In this document: in pieces, positions 1-10,730 of the stretch | Position numbering within the stretch: the stretch's first letter is position 1 | Layout of the letters: every line of letters begins with the position of its first letter | NCBI GenBank assembly: GCA_022410635.1 | Contig: JAJVDF010000345.1 | Location: forward strand, 127,948 to 191,947 | Source: Tretioscincus oriximinensis | Lineage: Eukaryota > Chordata > Lepidosauria > Squamata > Gymnophthalmidae | Direction of reading: 5' to 3' | DNA length: 64,000 nucleotides | Notes under the pieces: generated by a model | Told to the model about the DNA's origin: nothing | What the model saw: the letters and a program-made list of their open reading frames with translations, nothing else | Database searches by the model: none | Position numbers and translations under genes: made by a program

Positions 1-49
1 GCTGGGAACCAGTCCAGTTCTCCGTGCTTTTTAAATCCTAATGATCTGA

Positions 50-600
50 TTATACCAAGGGTATAAATAACTACCAAGATGGATCTTTTGATACTGCCTC
101 CGAGATGGAGCAACAGGCAGGATTCCTGAAGTGCCATATGCATGGAGTTGAGAACAGGTGAAATTTTTGCCTCCACCTGCTTCAGACAGCCCAGGTGCAA
201 TTGGTGGACCCCAGTGTGAAGAAGAACTCGGTTCTTATACCCCGCTTTTCTCACCTTTCAAAGGGACTCAAAGCGGCTTACAAGGATATATTTTGCCGGA
301 AGGCTCACATTCTATCTTCCCCACCAGGCTATGGTGGTTCCCATGTATCTACTTGCAGTCAGTTGCAATTTCTTGCAAATCTTGCTTTCGAATAGCTGGG
401 TTGGCTAGAGATACAGGCAAGTGGAAGGTGCTCACCCCTCCCCACTTCCAACACAGGGCTTCGAAACCCGATCTGTCAGGCGAGAGACGAATTCCTAAGC
501 AACTGAGCTATCTGTGCCAGTGTGAGACACAATGCTGGACTAGATGGGCTCCGGCTCCACTCAGCAGGGCTCCTCTTATGTATGTTATTATGATATAAGC
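50..600 (+). mobile_element. CR1-A LINE 3' tail, split by a SINE
   Basis: Two parts (50-219 and 517-600) match the 3' untranslated tail that recurs throughout the window, including the blocks around GGAGCAACAGGCAGGA and GCTGGACTAGATGGGCT. The tail is interrupted by a SINE at 220-516 flanked by a 9-bp duplication of CCAGTGTGA. It lies downstream of the RAB38 stop codon, so it may be part of the RAB38 3' UTR or flank. Confidence 0.8.
220..516 (-). mobile_element. tRNA-derived SINE (SINE-A) with 9-bp target-site duplication
   Basis: On the minus strand the element begins with a tRNA-like head carrying an A-box-like TAGCTCAGTTGC and, about 45 bases on, a B-box-like GGTTTCGAAGCCC. It ends in a GAA-rich tail. 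CCAGTGTGA occurs at 211-219 and again at 517-525, the target-site duplication, and the surrounding CR1 tail continues across the insertion. Related copies lie near 3760, 21230, 24222, 31191, 57935 and 61126. Confidence 0.85.
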
Positions 601-900
601 TGGAGTTGGAGGAGGGGAGGGCCTGGAGTGGGGTTACAGCCCCCAAGTGATGTCGCAAATATCAAAATGGCCCTTTGCAGGAAAAAAGGTTCCCCACCCC
701 TGCTGCATACAAAGAACTCACAAACCAATGTTTACATTTTGTAATGTATATTTTCAACTGATTATTTAAGAAGGTCAGGCACTTCTGGGATCTTGGTTTG
801 TACTTGGGACTGTCAAAGCCCAGACTGCATGAGCAAAAGGTAAGTCTCTTTATGAGTTATTTGCACAATTCCAAAGTCCACAGACAGCTTAGAAATTGCT
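601..900. other. RAB38 3' flank, no further feature seen
   Basis: This stretch lies just downstream of the RAB38 stop codon in the gene's direction and is presumably 3' UTR. I see no AATAAA on the minus strand between here and the left edge, so the polyadenylation site is either non-canonical or outside the window. Confidence 0.4.
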
Positions 901-1053
901 TTAGGCTTTAAAACAGGCTGCACAATTGCTGAGTTTGGGTGAATTCAAGTGCGGTTTAATGACATCAGATTCAGCAGGCGCCGCTGCATCGTTCTCGCTA
1001 GCAATGATGTGTTTCACCAAGCATCTGGAAGCTTCATCAATATTTATGTTTTC
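901..1053 (-). CDS. RAB38: RAB38 exon 3 (C-terminal, prenylation tail)
   Basis: Last coding exon of the small GTPase RAB38: 50 codons plus a TAA stop. The intron ends CTACCTGCAG and the exon starts in phase 0 with ENINIDEASRCLVKHI, which continues exactly from the SAK motif ending exon 2. This part forms the last helix and the hypervariable tail. The C-terminus is NCAACFKA, so a cysteine sits four residues from the end with a second cysteine three residues earlier. The same spacing is found in mammalian RAB38 (ending CAKS) and fits geranylgeranylation for melanosome or lysosome-related organelle membranes. The last residues differ from the mammalian ones, as is usual for Rab tails. The exon is short and I found it by translating the region directly. 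Identification is firm; prenylation is inferred from the motif. Confidence 0.95.
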   Translation of the reverse strand, partial: ENINIDEASRCLVKHIIASENDAAAPAESDVIKPHLNSPKLSNCAACFKA

Positions 1054-1165
1054 CTGCAGGTAGAGAGGAGTGGGGAAAGAAAAAAAAATGGTTAGCGGTT
1101 CAGATGTTGGAAATCTACAGCAGAAATCTACATTCTTTATAGGAGGATAAAACCTTACAGATTAA

Positions 1166-1790
1166 AACCTAATAACATAAGAGAAGCCCTGCTGAATGGG
1201 CCAGAGGCCATCTAATCTAGCATTCTGCCTCACACACCAATTGCATCATGGGAGACTGAAGAAGAAGAATCCAAAATCCTATCTGTTCTTGACTCCCTGC
1301 CAATGGTACTTCAGGAATACTACCTGTTGTTCCACCCTAGAGGCAGCATCAAGAGATCCATCCTAGTAGCTATTTATTCTCTTGGTGTCCACGAACTTGT
1401 CCAATTCTGGCTTAAAGTTCTCCAGGCTGCTAGCTACCACCACCTATTCTGGAAGTAAATTTCATAGGCAGAAGACCCTATGGGTGAAAAAATACTTTCC
1501 TTGCCTGTCTTCATGCCTCTACCCATCAGCTTCAATGATTGTTCTCTATTCACCTTAAGAACAGAAGAAGAGCCATACTGGACCAGGCCACAGCCCATCA
1601 AGTCCAGCATTCTGTGTTACACAGAGGCCCACCAGATGCACCTGGGCAGTCCGAACAGAGGAAAGAAAAATATGCACCTATTCATGACTCCTTATCCATC
1701 CCATGCATGATTTTATACATTTCAATAACATTCCTTAAACACCATCTTTCAAAGCTAAGGAGGCACAAACGTTGCAGCCTTATTTCATAA
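1166..1790 (-). mobile_element. CR1-A LINE 3' fragment with a second CR1-A inserted in it
   Basis: Bases 1166-1555 and 1689-1790 read as one antisense CR1 3' end. Between them, 1556-1688 restarts the CR1 tail from its extreme 3' end. The outer copy resumes at TCCATCCCATGCATGATTTT where it left off, so one CR1 landed inside another. All of it lies in RAB38 intron 2. Confidence 0.75.
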
Positions 1791-2547
1791 GATTTGGGGC
1801 AACCAGTTCAATGTTCCTTTCTAGGATTATTGATATTTCAGACTAAGAATGGCAAGATCGTGGCTCTGTGTCTAATTTGAAGACCAGGAAGTCAACTCCA
1901 CCCACAGTTTCCATATAATTAGCCAACTAATTATACAAACCTGGCTTGCATTGGACACTCTGATGGAAGCAGACGAATGCTAGTTGCAAGCACCATCGAT
2001 ACTTACCTGCATAGTTTCTCTGGCTTGCTACATTTTTATAGAGTAAACCTGGCTTTGAATCCCCCAAACTGGGATCCAATGTAAATTAACCTAGAGAGAT
2101 GTTTGATACTCCAAAGGCTTCAAAGAATATGTAAAAATTCCAAAGGGGGAAAGTTTTCACAAGCTTCAATAACTGTACACAGACCTTGCTTTTGAAGCAC
2201 CTAATCACTAGCGTCTTGTCTTGGAATTTCACAGTCCAAAGACAGGCATTAGGCATTAAAAAAGGCAACATGTGACATTCTGAACGGACATGCAAATTCC
2301 CTCTGGTTTGCAGAAATCATTTTCAGGATGCAGTGAGATGGGCTTAGAAAATTGGGAGAAGCCTTAAAAATAAACCAAGGAGACTCCCTGTTTGGAATGC
2401 AGAACCAAACCATTTTATCAATAGTTCAGAAGCTAATGACATAATGGAACTGGAGTGATTTTTCAGCAAAAAACACAGCCCTTTTATACTGTGGCCTGGA
2501 GTCCTTGGATCAATGGGTGTTTACCTTTGGCATTTGAAGTTCTTGTT
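1791..2547. other. RAB38 intron 2, no feature recognised
   Basis: AT-rich sequence with stops in all frames, no clear repeat family and no conserved coding stretch. Confidence 0.4.
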
Positions 2548-2745
2548 TTCTAACACTTGAATCTCAGGTATTCTCAAAAGAGAGTTACAAGGATGGTGTG
2601 TGGTCTGGAAACCACGTCCTTTGAGGAACGGTTAAAGGATCTGGAGATGTTTAGTCTGCAAAAGAGAAGACTGAGAGGAGACCTGATAGCTGCCTACAAA
2701 TACCTGAAGGGCTGCCACAGAGCAAAGGGGTCATCACCATGACTG
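2548..2745 (+). mobile_element. CR1-B LINE reverse transcriptase C-terminal fragment
   Basis: The plus-strand translation gives the CR1 C-terminal block with [18 protein letters not shown] and [17 protein letters not shown]. It meets an antisense copy of the same family at about 2745, giving a head-to-head arrangement. Confidence 0.75.
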
Positions 2746-3320
2746 TTAGAAAGTTTTTTTCTGATATTTAATCTAAATCTTCTCCCTTGCAGTTTCATCC
2801 CATTGTTTCTAATACTTCCAGGTGTCGATGAGAACAATGCTGATCCCTCTGCTCTGTGACATCCCTTCAGATATTTATAGACAACTATCAGGTCTCCTCT
2901 CAGTCTTCTCTTTTGCAGACTAAACATCCCTAGATCCTTTAACCGTTTCTCATACGACATAGTTTCCAGACCACACACCATCCTTGTAACTCACTTTTGA
3001 ACTTGCTCTAGTTTGTCAATGTCCTTTTTAAATTGAGGCCCCCAGAACTGAACACAGTATTCCAAGTGTGGTTGTACCAAAGTACAGTAGAGAGAGGAAT
3101 ATTTACTTCTTGTGATCAAGATTTGATGCTTCTCTTAATACACCCCAGGATTGTGTTTGACTTTTTTGCAGCTGCTTCACACTGTTGACTCATGTTTAGG
3201 CTGTGATCTACCAATACAGCCAGGTCCTTTTTACCTGTGCTGCTGCTCAGACATATTCCTCCCATTCTATATGTGCTATATAAGGCAACCCCTTTGGTTT
3301 TTAAATGCTTTCAACAAAGT
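2746..3320 (-). mobile_element. CR1-B LINE fragment, inverted relative to its neighbour
   Basis: The minus-strand translation contains [37 protein letters not shown] and GMKLQGRRFRLNIRKK, followed further upstream by the block encoding the conserved [13 protein letters not shown] segment. It is 5' truncated and interrupted by stops. Confidence 0.8.
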
Positions 3321-3759
3321 GCAGCAGTTATCAGTCACCTCTGCTGATGAAGCACCTGGACTTGTTCAAACTGAGAAGCACGTTCAAGCAGAAGAGCTTC
3401 CTTAGTAACCTCCAGGCACATCATGTCTCATCTTTCCCCGCAGGACATCCTTGATGTAGATCAATAACAAAGCCTAAGAGATTTTTAACACCTTTCGTGA
3501 CCTGAAATTATATTTAGTAATGTGACCCAATTTCCTCTGCAAACTACAATGAGTCTTTCGGCAAGAGTTGAGTTTCTAAAGGTTTCTTGAAAGTGCAAAA
3601 CCTAGAAAACCACAGACAGAAGCCACTTGCCCAGGCAACAAGTGTTGGAGAAACCTGTTAACCTCTTTGATTAGGTTGCTTTTGCAACAGATTCTTATAT
3701 TTCAATATTCTCAAACTCCAGGTCAGCTCACAGATGTTGCTATCTGTTTATGGATGTTG
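3321..3759. other. RAB38 intron 2, no feature recognised
   Basis: No open frame of note and no repeat that I can assign. Confidence 0.35.
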
Positions 3760-4065
3760 GATAAGAAGAAGAGCTGGGCTTTTATTCCCCACTTTTTTCA
3801 CCTGAAGGGACTCAAACCAACTTACAAAGTTATTTTTTGCCCAAAGGCTTATATTCTATTTTTTCCACCATGCTGTTTTTCCTCACTCCACTTATCTAGT
3901 CACAGTCTGCTGCAATATTTTGCAATTTTTGATTCCGAATAGCTGGGTTGGCTAGAGATGCAAGATAGTAGAAGGTGCTCACCCCTCCCCATGTCCAACA
4001 CAGGGCCTTGAAAGCTGATCTTCCATATAAAAGACCATCTCCTTACCAACTGCACCATTGGTGCC
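3760..4065 (-). mobile_element. SINE-A copy
   Basis: Antisense copy of the same tRNA-derived SINE as at 220-516: GAAGAAGAG tail at its left, the shared body (CACCTGAAGGGACTCAAA, GAATAGCTGGGTTGGCTAGAG) and a degenerate tRNA head at about 4000-4065. Confidence 0.75.
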
Positions 4066-4367
4066 TGCTCGAATGCAATTGACAAAAATACTTATTTTAT
4101 GCCTCCCATTTAAAGGCCACCGAATTGATCAAGCCATGATTATTGCGGATTGCAAACTTATCCTCTAATCATCCAAAAAATCTTCTTAAATTTACCTTAA
4201 GAGTACTTTACGTGGACTGCTTTTAAATAGACCACAATCATTCCTGCAGGAACATTCTTGCAGTAAATACACACACTGTGTTTTTTTATTATTGTATCTT
4301 CATACTCTGTTTTTATTGTTGTTCCTTGCCCTGAGACCTTAGGGCAAGATACAAGTATCAGTTCTTA

Positions 4368-5198
4368 TTGTTAAAATTTGTTGTGGAGATTGGCCTTCTA
4401 ATCAAGGAGAGTGGACATACTCAGTGCAGCAAAGCAAAAAAGGCAAATTCCATGTTGGGGATAATTAGGAAAGGAATCGAAAACAAGTCAGCAAATGTTG
4501 TTTTGCCTCTTTATAAATCTGTGGTGAGGCCACATTTGGAATACTGTGTTCAATTCTGGTCACCGCATCTCAAGAGGGATATTTTGGAACTGGAGAAGGT
4601 GCAGAAAAGGGCAACAAAAATGATCAAGGGTCTGGAGCACCTCCCTTACGAAGCAAGGCTGCAACGTCTGGGCCTTTTCAGCCTCGAAAGGAGACGTTTG
4701 AGGGGTGATCTGATTGAAGTGTACAAAATCATGCATGGGATCGACAGGGTGAATAGAGAAAAAATGTTTTCTCTATCACAACACAAGGACCAGAGGGCAC
4801 TCCTTAAAACTGTTGGGTAGAAAAGTGAGAACAGACAAAGGAAAGTATTTTTTCACCCAGAGGGTCATCGGCCTGTGGAATTTACTTCCTGAAGAGGTAG
4901 TAGTAGCCAACAGCTTGGATAGTTTCAAGACAGGACTAGACAGGTTTATGGACACTAAGGGTATAAATGGATACTAGGATAGTTGTCTTGATGTCGGCTC
5001 CCGGATGGAGCAACAGGCAGGACTCTTGAAATACCATTTGCAGGGAGTCATGAACAGGAGCATATTTTGCTTTCCTCTGTTCAGGCTGCCCAGGTGCATC
5101 TGGTGGGCCTCTGTGTGACACAGAATGCTGGACTTGATGGGCTGTGGCCTGATCCAGTATGGCTCTTCTTATGTTCTTATGTTCTTATGTTCAGTGTC
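4368..5198 (+). mobile_element. CR1-A LINE 3' end, one of the most intact in the window
   Basis: The plus-strand translation from 4368 gives about 150 residues of the CR1 reverse transcriptase C-terminus: [35 protein letters not shown] and [20 protein letters not shown]. The frame then shifts and continues as the FFTQRVIGLWNLLPEEVV-type block and the 3' UTR. It ends in repeats of TTCTTATG, the octameric 3' end typical of CR1 instead of a poly(A) tail. The 5' part is missing, as is usual for LINE insertions. Confidence 0.9.
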
Positions 5199-5615
5199 CA
5201 TCATTTCCAAAGCCAGAAGAGTCGCCTTCAAACTGGCAGCGCCCATGTCAGAGAGGTCAGCAGGGCTGCAGGCCACCACCATGCGCTCCAAAATGCCAGA
5301 GCCCCACGCCACCTGTTTCCAATCTGCAGTAGTCCCTATGTGAGCCAAAGGGCGCCTGCACCAATCAAGTGGAGCATCAACACAACGCTGCCCAGATAGA
5401 GGACCCAACTTCACATTGACTTTCTGCAAGCTGCCGGGCACCTGTGCCTACTGCTTAGCTAGCCAGCCATTACACTGCACATTATTTTCCACTAGTAAAT
5501 AAATAATTCACAATCATTATAATACTGTGAAAATATTCCTGCTCAAAATGGAAATGCTGTATTGTAGGTCTTATGTTTTCTGCACATCACATGCCATGCT
5601 TTCATCTAGGGGCAA
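5199..5615. other. Unassigned, with a GC-richer 240-bp patch
   Basis: Bases 5200-5440 are GC-richer than the surroundings and carry a 90-codon open frame on the minus strand (5169-5441). I do not recognise the protein, and no splice sites or conserved motif support it as a gene. It could be a piece of a retrocopy or an unknown repeat. Confidence 0.35.
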
Positions 5616-5879
5616 TGTTAGTAGTGAAAGGAATCCCTCCTTTAGGCAAGAATTAGAAAGCCTAGTCTTTTTTGGTTGTTTATTGAAACAGTTACAATAG
5701 CGGACAATGCAGTCAAAGATGCAAAGTGATTCAGAGCCATTAACATCTGCCACTTATACAACCAGCAGGGGCTCCTCCTACAATACACAAAACAATTCAA
5801 ATTACAAAGATGTTTCAACCGAGCCCAGCACACAGAAACTAATAAACAAAAGTGAAAGTGCTACTACTTGTTGCTAGCA
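5616..5879 (-). repeat. 3' LTR of a gypsy (chromovirus) element
   Basis: 264-bp repeat matched by 7820-8090. It begins TGTTAGTAGT and ends GCTAGCA; the partner ends GCTAACA, so the terminal inverted repeat TGTTAG...CTAACA is intact in the right copy. The base run outside is GGCAA at 5611-5615, against GGCAG at 8091-8095, a likely 5-bp target duplication with one change. Because the pol remnants read on the minus strand, this left copy is the element's 3' LTR. Confidence 0.88.
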
Positions 5880-7819
5880 TCAGGGCAATTGGAATGAAAA
5901 CATTTCAAAACCAAGGGGGCACAAACATCAGAAGCCGGAACTCAGGAACGGTCAGAAATCGGGTAGCCTTTTCAGTGAATCAAATACTGCAGGGCCCCTT
6001 TGAAAAGGCGAGAGTCCAAAATATCAGAAATTTCAAAATGTTTATCAGGTCTCAACATGATAGGTGGAAAAAGCAAATTAGATGCCTGGAGAGAAAGGGG
6101 GGGGGGGGGCTGTAGCAACAAAATGGCACAATGAAAAACCAGGTGGATTTTCATACGTTTAGGTAAAGACAAAAAGAAAAAGGGTTAATCTGTTCAACAA
6201 CTTCAAAGGATCCAATGTAATCCAGCTTCTTTGAAGTTTGGGGAGATTCTGCATGGAAAGCCAAACAAAGACCCCAACTTTAACGTGTGGACCCAGTTGT
6301 CTGTGTTTATCAGCATAAAGTTATGCTTTGGAACATGCAGACAGTACGGAATGCTGAAGGTGGGACCACACGTCAGAAGCGGATTTAGCCCAGTTAGAAA
6401 GTTCAACAGGTTGGGATGGATTAGAAAAAAAAGGGGGAACCTGGAAAGAAGTACCATAAACAGCTTGAAATAGAGAAACATCTAGGGAAGAATGAAAAGA
6501 ATTATTATAAGCAAATTCACCAATAACAAGGGCAAAACCCAGTCAGACTGTTGGAAATTAACGTAAGACCAAAGTAGCTACAAAATGTTCTGGTGCTCTG
6601 TTTGGCCGTCGGTTTCCGGGTGCCCAGGAGTGGAAAAGATGATGTCAGAACCAAGAAGTTTGGTGAAGGCATGCCAAAACCGAGCTGTCATCTGAGTCCC
6701 ACAATCCGTGAAAATGTGTTCCCGGACGACGTGGAGGCGAAAAATGTTGCCCAAGAACAAACATGCCAATTGTGAAGTGATATGCATAGATTTCAAGGGA
6801 ATAAAATGAGCCCTCTTGGAAGAACAATCAGTAACAGTCCAAATAACAGACATCCCTTTGGGTGGTGGAATTGAAGTTATGAAATTGATTGAAATTTCCT
6901 GCCAACAGCGGGAAGGAACAGGCAATGAATGAAGCAGATCAGAAGGTTTACATCTAGGCACCTTGGAGCATAAACAAACCGGGCAAGAAAAAAGTCCACC
7001 AAAAATTACGGTGAAAAGAGGCCAATGTTCGGAGAAAAACAAAATGTCCAACAGTCTTAGAATTGTGGAAGTGTTCCAAAATTTGAGGGATGACCAAAGA
7101 TGGGACATAGACCTTACCTTGAAGAGTGAAGAAATTATCAGAAACGTCCAACAAATGATTATTATGAAGAAACCAATCATCAGTAGGCAAGACGCCCTTG
7201 ATCAGATTATGAAATAGGTTAAGAGGTTGCAAAATCATGCAATAAACACCCAATTCAGCAGATGACAGAACTGTAGTGGAGGAATTAGACTTTAAAAATG
7301 CCCAGTATTGAGGTTTTCGAGATAAAACATCAGCTAAACAATTGTCCTTACCAGAATTGTAAGAAATCTGAAAATCAAATGTGGAAAAAAATCAGACCAG
7401 TGAAAATGGTGAGAATTAAGATGTCTGGGTGTCAAAAAGAATTCGAGTTTCTCGTGATTAGTAAAACTTGAAAAGGCTGTGATCCCTGCAAATGGTGGCA
7501 CCATTATTCAAGAAAGAGCACTTTTCGAGCTTAGCAAAAAGATTATTGTCTCTCAAATGTTGCAAAACAGCATGAACATGTTGGATATGGGAATCCAAGT
7601 CAGGGTTGAAAATCAAAATAGCAAATGAGATAGTCATTAAGAAGATCCAAAAAACGGAATCAAAAAATCGACCAAAGTAATTATCAGCATTTTTCGTGCC
7701 AAAAGGCATCACCTTAAACAAAAATTTCCCCATGGGGGCAAGTGAAAGCAGTTTTCCATTCATCGCCTTCCTGAATGCATATCCTGTGGTAAGCTTCACA
7801 GAGATCTTTGAATCTTTCT
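5880..7819 (-). pseudogene. Decayed pol of a Ty3/gypsy chromovirus: RT, RNase H, integrase, chromodomain
   Basis: Minus-strand frames give, from right to left, a set of broken pol domains. 7458-7799 is a reverse transcriptase piece with the LFKVMPFGTKNADNYF block and the LRDNNLFAKLEKCSF helix. 7270-7460 is the end of RNase H with a GKDNCLADVLSRK-like linker. 6954-7253 is the integrase H2C2 zinc-binding segment with HNSKTVGHFVFLRTL. 6578-6960 is the integrase core with FITSIPPPKG, FTDCGTQMTARFWHAF and HPETDGQTEHQN. 5930-6060 is a chromodomain with EISDILDSRLFKG and a stop where a tryptophan is normally conserved. Gag, protease and the start of reverse transcriptase are absent, and frames shift several times. 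The integrase-after-RT order and C-terminal chromodomain identify a chromovirus. It is dead. Confidence 0.88.
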
Positions 7820-8090
7820 TGTTAGTAGTAAAAGGAATCCCTCCTTCAGGGACGAATGAGAGAACTTAGTCTTTTTTGGTTGTTTATTGAAACAGTTACA
7901 ATAGCAGACAACACAGTCAAAAATTTAAAGTGATTCAGAGCCATTAACACCTGCTTTATAAACAATCAGCAGGAACTCCTCCTACAAATACACAAAACAA
8001 TTCAAATTACAATGGTGTTTCCTGCATAGCTAAGCCCAGCACGCAGGAACTAATAAACAAAAGCAAAAATACTACTACTCATTGCTAACA
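7820..8090 (-). repeat. 5' LTR of the gypsy (chromovirus) element
   Basis: 271-bp partner of the repeat at 5616-5879. The two share long blocks such as TGGTTGTTTATTGAAACAG and ATACACAAAACAATTC and differ by many scattered substitutions and small indels. The insertion is therefore old. I saw no convincing primer-binding site next to it, consistent with deletion of the 5' internal region. Confidence 0.85.
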
Positions 8091-9289
8091 GGCAGACAGA
8101 CATATAAAACACAGAAAGGCTAGAGAATACAGCCTTTGCCCTTCTTGCTCCTGAATTAGGAGCTTCTGCCTGGGGAAGAGCAAAAGACAGAAAAACATTC
8201 CCCAACCCAACAGATAGGAATGTTCCCAGAGATCATTCCTTGTTAAAGCTGCTGGTGTTCAACAGATCTTTTGGTTTTCCCTGGTCCTTGTCGGTATGAT
8301 CTGAACATATTGTCTCTCTATAGATGTATAGACAAGGATGAACTGAAGAAGCAGAGAGGAACTGCAAATGAAAGTCACTCTGCATATATATATGTTACCT
8401 CACTGTAAGATAAGTAATAGTTATTTTCCAACAGCTTCTTAAAGCAAGCAAACAAAAAAACTCAGAACAGACAGACAATCCTTACCAACAGTTCCTCAAA
8501 ATCAAGGTCAAGAAAAAACATTCATACAGGAAACCTATAATGAAACATTCACAAATCTTGTTGAGTTGCATAATTTTAAATACAAAGTTGCTCAAGGAGA
8601 TTATATATGTATAAAACTTCTACTTTCCTAGTAGAGGGAAAGTTAAAGGGAAAGAAAAAGAAGACTCCTACATAGGATTGACAAATGATGAGGATTTCAT
8701 GCACAGTCTTAACATTTTAGGGAGTCATCTATGTAGAAAAGGCAAATTCTGCATTTTTTGTGGTACCAAGGGTGTTGGACAAGGTTGGAGCAAATTTGAA
8801 GTTGGTCTATAAAATGGCGGATTGGATTATGGCAATCTTATTCCTGTACCTTCCGTGGGACTGAATGAATACAGTGATGCACCTCAAAGGGGAGACTGTT
8901 TCGTAGTATGGGGGCTGCCACTGAGAAGGTCCTGTCCTGGGTTCCCACTCCTATCAAGGGTGATGGAACAGAGCCTCCTCTGCAGATCCTAATGGGCAGG
9001 TTGAAATGGGTGAAGGTGTTCCTTTAGATATTTAGGACCGAAGTCATTTTAGGACATTATAGGATAAAGTTAATACCTTGAATTGCAAATTGCAGTTGCA
9101 AATTGGCAGCCAGTGCCACTTTTTAAAGAATGGCTTAATATGTGTCTAGTCAGTAGTTCTAGTCAGCAATCTAGCTGCCGCATATGTCAAATCTGCACTG
9201 TAACACACATTGTTTTGGTTTCTAATTCTGCCCACCTCCTTGAGGCAGATGCGTACTGCTATGGCAATCTGAATCAAACTAACGTAGAT
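8091..9289. other. RAB38 intron 2; possible old interspersed repeat at 8850-9130
   Basis: Most of this is unassigned. The part at 8850-9130 (ACTGAGAAGGTCCTGTC and GCAAATTGGCAGCCAGTG) resembles an interspersed repeat I associate with reptile genomes, from memory only. No coding exon of RAB38 is expected or seen. Confidence 0.35.
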
Positions 9290-9502
9290 TTAGAGCCAGT
9301 TTGGTGTAGTGGTTAGAGTGTTGGGCTCACATCTGGCAGTCTCCTGGTTCGATTCTCCACTCGTCCATGAAAGCCAGCTGGGTGACCTTGGGCCAGTGAC
9401 CTTGGGCCAGCTATGTGCACCACCCTTTGGTTGGCTACCCTGAGACCTTTGGGTATAGGGCAGGATATAAGTATAAATAAATAAATAAATAAATAAATAA
9501 AA
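9290..9502 (+). mobile_element. tRNA-derived SINE (SINE-B)
   Basis: Begins AGAGCCAGTTTGGTGTAGTG with a tRNA-like head (A-box-like TGTAGTGGTTAGAGTG, B-box-like GGTTCGATTCTCC). It continues with AAGCCAGCTGGGTGACCTTG and ends GGGCAGGATATAAG followed by an (AATA)n tail at 9475-9502. The segment around GTGACCTTGGGCCA is duplicated in tandem. Other copies lie at 15055, 25127, 29159, 31291, 49956 and 59085. Confidence 0.85.
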
Positions 9503-10371
9503 TTTACTAATGCAAATTTAATATGGTAAGCAATTGAAGACCATACAGAGTATCTTTCCAACTACAGTGGAGTTAATCAAGTTTGGTTCAAGATATCTGA
9601 CACCAGGGGATACCACAATTTAAATGTATTGTTTCTATCTAAATAATAATACTTTAAACTCATTCAACAAACACATCATTTTCCCAACTTGGAGCAAAGA
9701 ATCATAGAACTAAGGTCACATCAATTATGTGAAATTTAAGATAGAAACTGAAGATAGAAATTTCTTCTGCAGCAGAATCTAAGCCTAGAAAAACAATTTG
9801 CTTCTCAATAAAATGTCAGAAACATTCATTTTTCTCAGCTCCATAGCATGTGATTTAACTTTGCTGCCGGCTAAGGAACCCTGGAGACCTGATTCGGTTA
9901 TTGAAGAGCTGGGTGTAATTAAGATTTTGGGGAGGTAAATTAAGTTAATTTGCAAGCTTCTCAGATCTGTCCTAGAGTCTGGAGGTAACTTTACTTACTT
10001 ACTTATTCTAGTCCATATGAACACAAACACCCTCAGACTTTTTATAGGTGTTTTCAAGGTTTGCTAGTCTGGTCATTTCAAATGTGGAAAGTCAGTGATA
10101 AAATAACCTCAGGGTTTTATGTTTAACTACAAGAATGAAGGTCTCGTCTCTAGCTTCATTAAATCATGGGAAAAATCATTGCATACAAGGAGGTAGATGG
10201 GGGAAATGCAGCCATCCTCTTCTAATGACTTTAAAAAAATTGTTTATCTTGTCAGTGACTTTGACATGGGTATTTTTTCCTTGTACTATAATTTTTCCCC
10301 AGGTTGTAGACTCTGTAGCTTTTCCAAACTTCCCTCCCAACCCTATAACCTAGAGCATAGAATGATCTATG
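9503..10371. other. RAB38 intron 2, no feature recognised
   Basis: AT-rich, stops in all frames, no repeat assigned. Confidence 0.35.
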
Positions 10372-10730
10372 CAGTGGCGGCTGGCCACTGTGTTCCTGGG
10401 GTTCGGCGAACACTCAGAGATTAAAATCAATTATAAAATCTCTTTTCATAGAGGAGCTGCCAACAAATCAAGAAGCTCCAGGCAGCTTTTTTAATTGGCA
10501 AAAGGGGTCGCCAATCCCTGAACCAATGGGAGGGCTGCCTAGGAGGGGCTACAGTCTCTCTATCTCAGTCTCAGTAGAGGTGCCATTTTGTATTGACATT
10601 CAACTTGCAGACTGAGAGAAAGACCAGTAAGTGCCTGAACATGCCTCCTTCCAGCCGCTTTCTTAATTTTGCCGAGGCTGGAGGAACCTGCGCCCCCACC
10701 CCCACCCCCAAACTGCACCAGCCGCTACTG
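10372..10730. mobile_element. hAT-like MITE, copy 1 (359 bp)
   Basis: The ends are CAGTGGCGGCTGG and CCAGCCGCTACTG, an inverted repeat with the CAG/CTG tips typical of hAT elements. The flanks GATCTATG (10364-10371) and CATCTATC (10731-10738) match at 6 of 8 bases. A second copy at 48266-48619 is about 350 bp long and highly similar. It encodes no transposase, so it is non-autonomous. Confidence 0.85.

Noticed and set aside
220..516. Possible tRNA gene on the minus strand
   Set aside because: A and B boxes are present, but the sequence does not fold as a full cloverleaf and continues into a SINE body with target-site duplications.
4368..4820. 150-codon open frame that could pass for a gene
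   Set aside because: It is the C-terminus of the CR1 reverse transcriptase and continues after a frameshift into the CR1 3' UTR; the same protein block recurs at many places in the window.
9290..9370. Possible tRNA gene on the plus strand
   Set aside because: It is the tRNA-like head of SINE-B, repeated across the window with the same body and AT-rich tail.
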